Shown: positions 6,713-10,464 of the stretch, piece after piece
Numbering within the stretch: the first letter of the stretch is position 1
Layout: every line of letters starts with the position of its first letter
Origin: an uncultured Chitinophaga sp.
GTDB lineage: Bacteria > Bacteroidota > Bacteroidia > Chitinophagales > Chitinophagaceae
Direction: 5' to 3'
NCBI RefSeq assembly: GCF_937874145.1
Contig: NZ_CALNBI010000309.1
Coordinates: forward strand, 1 to 10,464
Length of the DNA stretch: 10,464 nucleotides
Notes under the pieces: generated by a model
Told to the model about the DNA's origin: nothing
Seen by the model: the letters and a program-made list of their open reading frames with translations, nothing else
Databases searched by the model: none
Made by a program: the position numbers and the translations under genes

Positions 6713-8059
6713 ATGGCAAAACTCAGCATCCCGCAGGGGACACGCGACTTCGGGCCGGACGTGGTCCGCAAGCGCAACTACATCTTCGCCACCATCCGGC
6801 AGACATTCGAGCGGTTCGGCTTCCAGCCCCTGGAAACCCCCGCCATGGAAAACACTTCTACCCTCCTCGGGAAATATGGCGAGGAAGGCGACAAACTGAT
6901 CTTCAAGATCCTCAACAACGGCGATATCCTCGGACAGGCTCAAATGGCGAAAGACAGCCGTGAACTGGGGCTTCTCCTGTGCGAAAAATCCCTCAAATAC
7001 GACCTTACCATCCCTTTCGCAAGGTATGTTGTCATGAACCAGGGCAAGTTGCAGCTGCCGTTCAGGCGTTACCAGATGCAGCCCGTTTGGCGGGGCGATA
7101 AGCCCCAGCGCGGCCGCTACCGCGAGTTCTACCAGTGCGATGCAGACGTGGTGGGCAGCAATTCCCTCCTGAATGAAATCGACCTGCTGTCGATCTACGA
7201 TACCGTATTTACTACGCTGGGCCTGGGCGGCTATCAAATGAAGGTCAACAACCGCAAGGTGCTGACCGGGCTCGCTGAGCTGGTGGGGCGCCCCGACCTT
7301 ATGCTCGATATCACCATTGCGATTGACAAGCTTGATAAAATCGGTGATTCCGGCGTCCGGGACGAGCTGACCGGCCGTGGATTGAAGGCACACGAAGCAG
7401 AGCAGGTGATGGCGTTTATCGCGCTGCAAGGCAGCAACGAAGAAAAGCTCGACCGCCTGGCAGAGGTGTTTGTGAATTCGCCGACCGGTTTGAAAGGTGT
7501 GGAAGAATTGCGTTTCATCCTGGGCAGCGGGCTTACGCAGTTCAGCTCGCAGCCGCAAATCGATCTGACGCTGGCGCGCGGCCTCAATTATTACACCGGT
7601 ATGATCGTGGAGGTGAAAGCCCCTGATACGGTGAAAATGGGCAGCATCGGCGGCGGCGGCCGTTACGACGACCTGACGGGCCTTTTCGGGCTCCCGGGCA
7701 TTTCAGGAGTTGGTATTTCCTTCGGCGTGGATCGCATTTACGATGTGCTCGAAGATCTCCAATTGTTCCCGGAAACGGCGCAACAGGGTACACAGGTCAT
7801 CTTCTTCCATCCCGGTGCAGAAAAACTGGCGGAAGTGTATGGGTATGTAACGCGATTGCGGCAACGGGGCATCAACGCTGAAATTTACCCTGACGACATC
7901 AAGCAGGACAAACAATATAAATACGCTGAGAAGCGCGGCGTTCCGTATATCGGCTATGTGGAAGACAATGCCCCGGGCACGGTATTCCTAAAAAACATGA
8001 CCGGCAAACAACGCCACCAGCTTAGCGTTGCGGAGCTGGAAGCATTTGTTTTCCAATAG
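6713..8059 (+). CDS. hisS: Histidine--tRNA ligase
   Basis: The cytoplasmic class II aminoacyl-tRNA synthetase charges tRNA-His with histidine using ATP. From the ATG at 6713 it has 448 residues. An in-frame TTG at 6698 would add five residues without family support, since HisRS normally starts close to the conserved IPQGTRDFGP. Visible landmarks are IPQGTRDF (6-13), motif 2 as RYQMQPVWRGDKPQRGRYRE then FYQCDADVVG (119-148), the histidine-binding loop ARGLNYYTGMIVEV (288-301), and motif 3 region GGGGRYDDLTGLFG (313-326) with GVGISFGVDRI (332-342). The last 90 or so residues form the anticodon-binding domain, including YPDDIKQDKQYKYAEKRGVP. An intrinsic terminator lies 21 nt beyond the stop. 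The partnership with an upstream phosphatase gene is not a general feature of hisS. Confidence 0.98.
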   Translation: MAKLSIPQGTRDFGPDVVRKRNYIFATIRQTFERFGFQPLETPAMENTSTLLGKYGEEGDKLIFKILNNGDILGQAQMAKDSRELGLLLCEKSLKYDLTIPFARYVVMNQGKLQLPFRRYQMQPVWRGDKPQRGRYREFYQCDADVVGSNSLLNEIDLLSIYDTVFTTLGLGGYQMKVNNRKVLTGLAELVGRPDLMLDITIAIDKLDKIGDSGVRDELTGRGLKAHEAEQVMAFIALQGSNEEKLDRLAEVFVNSPTGLKGVEELRFILGSGLTQFSSQPQIDLTLARGLNYYTGMIVEVKAPDTVKMGSIGGGGRYDDLTGLFGLPGISGVGISFGVDRIYDVLEDLQLFPETAQQGTQVIFFHPGAEKLAEVYGYVTRLRQRGINAEIYPDDIKQDKQYKYAEKRGVPYIGYVEDNAPGTVFLKNMTGKQRHQLSVAELEAFVFQ

Positions 8060-8066
8060 CAGTTTC

Positions 8067-8080
8067 CACAAGTTCTTGTG
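8067..8080 (+). other. Small stem-loop directly before the hisS terminator
   Basis: CACAAG, TT, CTTGTG forms a 14-nt palindrome between the hisS stop and the terminator stem. It may strengthen 3'-end formation or protect the transcript end, but it is short and could be incidental. Confidence 0.35.
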
Positions 8081-8108
8081 AAAGGCGCCGTATTACCGGC
8101 GCCTTTTT
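8081..8108 (+). terminator. Intrinsic terminator of the phosphatase-hisS transcript
   Basis: AAAGGCGCCG (8081-8090) pairs perfectly with CGGCGCCTTT (8097-8106) around a 6-nt loop, and the T-run is 8104-8108. On the opposite strand the T-run is only three bases, so it acts mainly in the plus direction. Confidence 0.88.
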
Positions 8109-8120
8109 GATTTTTATTGT

Positions 8121-8210
8121 TTGATGGTTGAATGGTTGCAATTGAACGACCGGCGCGACGGTTATGAAGCGCACTGCTTAAAATAGATTCTTGCATAATT
8201 GAACCATCAA
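8121..8210. repeat. Spaced inverted repeat in the hisS / dehydrogenase intergenic gap
   Basis: TTGATGGTT (8121-8129) and its reverse complement AACCATCAA (8202-8210) are 9-bp perfect arms separated by 72 nt. The first arm sits in a degenerate series of TGATGGT / TGAATGGT units. No gene or recognised mobile element is associated. The rest of this 214-nt gap between the convergent genes shows nothing supportable. Confidence 0.35.
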
Positions 8211-8323
8211 TCCTGATCCGGTACATCGCAATCATTTTGATGTTGACATCTATCGACAGTTGGCTGATTCCCTTTTTCTTTCGCACCAATAAAACTTGCT
8301 ACAGTAGCGGATTGCAGCGTTGA

Positions 8324-9280
8324 TCACTCCCAGGCGTCCGCGCCTATTTTCTTGCCTGAAATTAATCTCCAGTAACTATAAAATTCGTCATCGAGCGGTT
8401 TATGCATGTATTCCGGGATGGTTGCTTTGACGTAGTTCCCCCAATGCGGGCGGTCGCCGTTACGGTCGGTGAAGCCGTATTCATCGGAGAGGTTCCAGGA
8501 GCTGAAGACTTTCCCTCTTTTTTCGAATACGTTTGGATCGGCGGCGAGAGCGGCAACGGCGCGGCCGACGAACCAGGGTGTTTCGGAAGCGATGAAGTTA
8601 GGATCTACTGTGGTGCCTTCTTTCCAGTTGCTTTCGGTGACGCCGAAGTGTTCGAGCATGGCTTCGGAGCGGAGGAAACCTGGTGTGACGGCGAGGGCGC
8701 CGATGTTGTATGGCTCGAGGTCCTGCGCCATATTGTATGCCATGCGGATCACGGTTGTTTTGACGAGATCGTAGAAGAGTTGCCCGCGGTAGAAATAGCC
8801 ATCGCCGTCTGTAATTTCGACGATGAGTCCTTTTTTCCCTGGGAGCATGAGGGGCACGGCGTATTTCGCGGTGATGATGTGGGTATCGATCGCCTGGCGC
8901 ATCATCTGGAACCCCTTGGAAAGGTCGTTTTCCCAGAAAGGCTGGCCCCATTGCATGAGGGCGTCTCCACCCCAGACGTCGTTCACGAGGACGTCGAGGT
9001 GACCGTGATCTGTGCGTATCCGGTCCATCAGTGCGATGACTTCGGATTCTTTGCTATGGTCTGTTTGAACGGGGATTCCGATGCCACCCAGTTGCGTGAC
9101 GATTTCGGCTGTTTCTTCGATGGTTTCCTGGCGCCTGGGACCCGAGGCGAGCGCTCCTCTGACGCTGCGGCCGGTACAATACACTGTGGCGCCGGCTTCC
9201 CCCATCATGGAGGCGATACCTCTTCCAGCTCCGCGCGTAGCGCCGGCAACGAGTACGATTTTATCTTTTAGCGGTTTCAT
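8324..9280 (-). CDS. Short-chain dehydrogenase/reductase, DHRS1-like
   Basis: The 318-residue cytoplasmic enzyme should be an NAD(P)-dependent oxidoreductase with a Rossmann fold; the substrate is unknown. The cofactor loop is VAGATRGAGRGIA (Gly13, Gly17, Gly19 in the TGxxxGxG pattern). The conserved Asn occurs as VND (Asn100), and the catalytic pair is Tyr170 and Lys174 in YDLVK. TPGFLRSEAM (199-208) is the typical loop after strand 6. The overall order, including TVYCTGRS near 32-39, WNLSDEYGFTDRNG near 262-275 and a C-terminal extension, resembles the DHRS1 group rather than classical FabG-type enzymes. The position of the catalytic Ser, 13 residues before Tyr170, holds Thr157 (EITDGDG). 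The start ATG at 9280 fits the family, whose N-terminus is normally a few residues before the glycine loop. The gene stands alone, convergent to hisS, with an operator-like dyad 40-62 nt upstream. No clear terminator follows it. Confidence 0.92.
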   Translation of the reverse strand: MKPLKDKIVLVAGATRGAGRGIASMMGEAGATVYCTGRSVRGALASGPRRQETIEETAEIVTQLGGIGIPVQTDHSKESEVIALMDRIRTDHGHLDVLVNDVWGGDALMQWGQPFWENDLSKGFQMMRQAIDTHIITAKYAVPLMLPGKKGLIVEITDGDGYFYRGQLFYDLVKTTVIRMAYNMAQDLEPYNIGALAVTPGFLRSEAMLEHFGVTESNWKEGTTVDPNFIASETPWFVGRAVAALAADPNVFEKRGKVFSSWNLSDEYGFTDRNGDRPHWGNYVKATIPEYMHKPLDDEFYSYWRLISGKKIGADAWE

Positions 9281-9319
9281 ACGTTTCCAGGTTTATTGGG
9301 AAGATGAATTTCCGCAGTT

Positions 9320-9342
9320 ACTACGCATTGTATCTGCGTAGT
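9320..9342. promoter_or_regulatory. Operator-like inverted repeat upstream of the dehydrogenase gene
   Basis: ACTACGCA (9320-9327) and TGCGTAGT (9335-9342) are perfect 8-bp arms around a 7-nt centre, giving a 23-bp dyad 40 nt upstream of the dehydrogenase ATG. GTTA (9317-9320) and TAAC (9347-9350) give some outer symmetry. Size, symmetry and position fit the binding site of a dimeric repressor. No regulator gene is adjacent in the window. It is not followed by a T-run on either strand. Confidence 0.55.
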
Positions 9343-10381
9343 GAAATAACTTTTAGAAGAAAGTTTAAGAGTAATATTTCTCTGAAAGACTTGCGAAGAA
9401 TATAGCTGTGAGGGCGCCAACATTGACCCGTAAACTGTTCAAACGGAACAATTATATCCCTGTTTATCGTAAAAAAGCAATCCAGGAAAATAATTGGATA
9501 TGATTGCGCATCAGCACCACTTACTCCATTGGTTGCATTATTACTGTAAAGTACTCTTTGGCACCATTTGAAGTTACAATAATGTACGTCTAGTTGGATG
9601 TATTTAATTAGGCGATTGATTTGCGAAAGACTGATCTTTTTAGGTTTAAGTTGGCAGTTTCAGGTAATTGAATGGATGTAATTAGAATGGCCAGGCCCTT
9701 GTGGCGCCTAAGCTAATAATGAAGAGGTCCAGATTACTAAAATCACGTTATATATGTCGGTGTAAAATATTTCCTTTTGGAAGGTGAACCTATAGCTTGG
9801 ATCCAGTCGAAAATAATAGCTAAATAATTAGTGCAAATTGCATCGTTTCAAATCGGATGGGTAACCCACTTCTCAATGCAGGCAATTTAAATGAAAGCCT
9901 TCACTTAGGCTGACGCTCCTTTCAAGCCACAATTTTCACCGCCGCTCTTGGCACTGAGGGCTAAAAAGGGAAACAACTTTTGACTTGAAACTGTTGAGGA
10001 CCGTTGGGTTCAACCGGTTTTGATTTGGACAGGGGGCGAATCACAGTAAGTAGTTTACGGAGATCAGTGTTTTGCCCATTTTGTAGAACGTACCGGGAAT
10101 GGCGAATATCGGAGTAATAACTTATAAAAGTTCAGGGCAAGGCAATGAAAGTATCGTGAAAAATTATTCGTGGGCAATGATAATCTGTTACCAATATCAG
10201 TATTTCGATCTGATTCTGCTCCCGCATAGGTTACTTCATTGGAATTATCCTGCCGGTGAAATTTTGCAGTGACTCACATTGGCTTGTGGATATTTGGAAC
10301 AATGAATAGGCCAGTGAAATGAAAATGGAGCATTTAGAATAATGAACAGGCCGATGTAATGGAATTGGGGTGGGTATAAAT
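9343..10381. other. Gene-free intergenic tract between the dehydrogenase and the rRNA operon
   Basis: About 1 kb with no open frame that looks like a protein, no tRNA-like cloverleaf that I could recognise and no transposase remnant. The base composition is visibly more AT-rich than the neighbouring genes, with stop codons frequent in all frames. A tandem imperfect repeat lies near its right end, and a weak hairpin occurs at about 10001-10019. It may be decayed coding sequence or the 3' flank of the rRNA operon. Confidence 0.6.
10292..10368. repeat. Imperfect tandem duplication, 40-bp period, two copies
   Basis: A 37-nt segment at 10292-10328 recurs at 10332-10368 with 29 of 37 positions identical by eye. 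Shared blocks include AATGAA, AGGCC and AATG. It lies just outside the terminator of the rRNA operon and does not encode anything recognisable. Confidence 0.6.
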
Positions 10382-10416
10382 AAAAAAAGGTCCAGGATTT
10401 CTCCTGAACCTTTTTT
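10382..10416 (-). terminator. Intrinsic terminator of the rRNA operon
   Basis: Read on the minus strand, an imperfect stem (AGGT and CAGGA blocks against TCCTG and ACCT, with one mismatch) encloses a 4-nt loop and is followed by seven T (10388-10382). It starts about 10 nt after the predicted end of the 5S rRNA. A T-run also follows the stem in the plus direction, so it may work both ways. Confidence 0.85.
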
Positions 10417-10424
10417 CAATAAAT

Positions 10425-10464
10425 ATGGCAGCTACCTACTCTCCCGCATGATAGTGCAGTACCA
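10425..10464 (-). rRNA. rrf: 5S ribosomal RNA (partial, 3' end)
   Basis: The reverse complement of the right edge begins TGGTACTGCACTATCATGCG and continues GGAGAGTAGGTAGCTGCCA. This is the 3' third of a 5S rRNA: the GATGGTACTGC region, the GGGAGAGTAGG loop E/helix segment and the terminal helix strand GCTGCCA. The 5' part lies outside the window. A terminator follows at once on the same strand. The 23S and 16S genes would be expected further right. Confidence 0.92.

Noticed and set aside
6689..7558. A 289-codon minus-strand frame opposite hisS.
   Set aside because: It lies wholly against a certain HisRS coding region and shows no family features.
8402..9271. A 289-codon plus-strand frame opposite the dehydrogenase.
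   Set aside because: The dehydrogenase on the minus strand has cofactor and catalytic motifs; the antisense frame has none.
9317..9350. Possible intrinsic terminator at the dyad upstream of the dehydrogenase.
   Set aside because: The arms form a good stem, but neither strand has a T-run after it, and it lies upstream of a gene start, so an operator is the better reading.
10231..10419. A 62-codon minus-strand frame at the right end.
   Set aside because: It starts inside the rRNA operon terminator and crosses the tandem repeat; its composition does not look like a protein.
1..10464. CRISPR array, transposon ends, phage genes or defence system.
   Set aside because: No regularly spaced direct repeats, no transposase or integrase-like protein and no defence-type domain could be seen on either strand.

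Overview
The window looks like chromosomal DNA from a Bacteroidota species, most likely in the Chitinophaga group. The grounds are the protein sequences (NuoA/NuoB, a HisRS of 448 residues, secreted TPR proteins paired with a PstS-like lipoprotein), Bacteroidota-type promoters (TTTG, about 19 nt, TAnnTTTG) and mostly absent Shine-Dalgarno sequences. The genus is an inference from recall, not from a search.

Layout from left to right. Positions 1-858 hold the start of a complex I operon on the minus strand: promoter, nuoA, then nuoB running off the left edge. Positions 945-6011 hold a minus-strand block, read right to left: a promoter, a 77-residue two-helix membrane protein, a PstS-like phosphate-binding-type lipoprotein, a secreted TPR protein, a strong intrinsic terminator, a second secreted TPR protein paralogous to the first, and another strong terminator. 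Positions 6133-8108 hold a plus-strand pair: a low-molecular-weight protein tyrosine phosphatase and histidyl-tRNA synthetase, with a promoter in front and a terminator behind. Positions 8324-9280 hold a minus-strand short-chain dehydrogenase of the DHRS1-like type with a clean inverted repeat upstream. Positions 9343-10381 contain no gene I can recognise. The window closes with the 3' end of a minus-strand 5S rRNA and its terminator, so an rRNA operon lies to the right.

How the genes work together: nuoA and nuoB build part of respiratory NADH dehydrogenase. The small membrane protein, PstS-like lipoprotein and first TPR protein are closely spaced and probably cotranscribed. They look like a cell-envelope module, but no pstCAB permease or ATPase genes are present, so simple phosphate import is not supported by the context. 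The second TPR copy is separated by a terminator and probably has its own control. The phosphatase and hisS are 30 nt apart and probably share a transcript.

Most of the window is ordinary housekeeping sequence. The parts worth a second look are the PstS-like/TPR module, the operator-like dyad upstream of the dehydrogenase, and the gene-free tract before the rRNA operon. I found no CRISPR array, transposase or phage gene, and no convincing new system.
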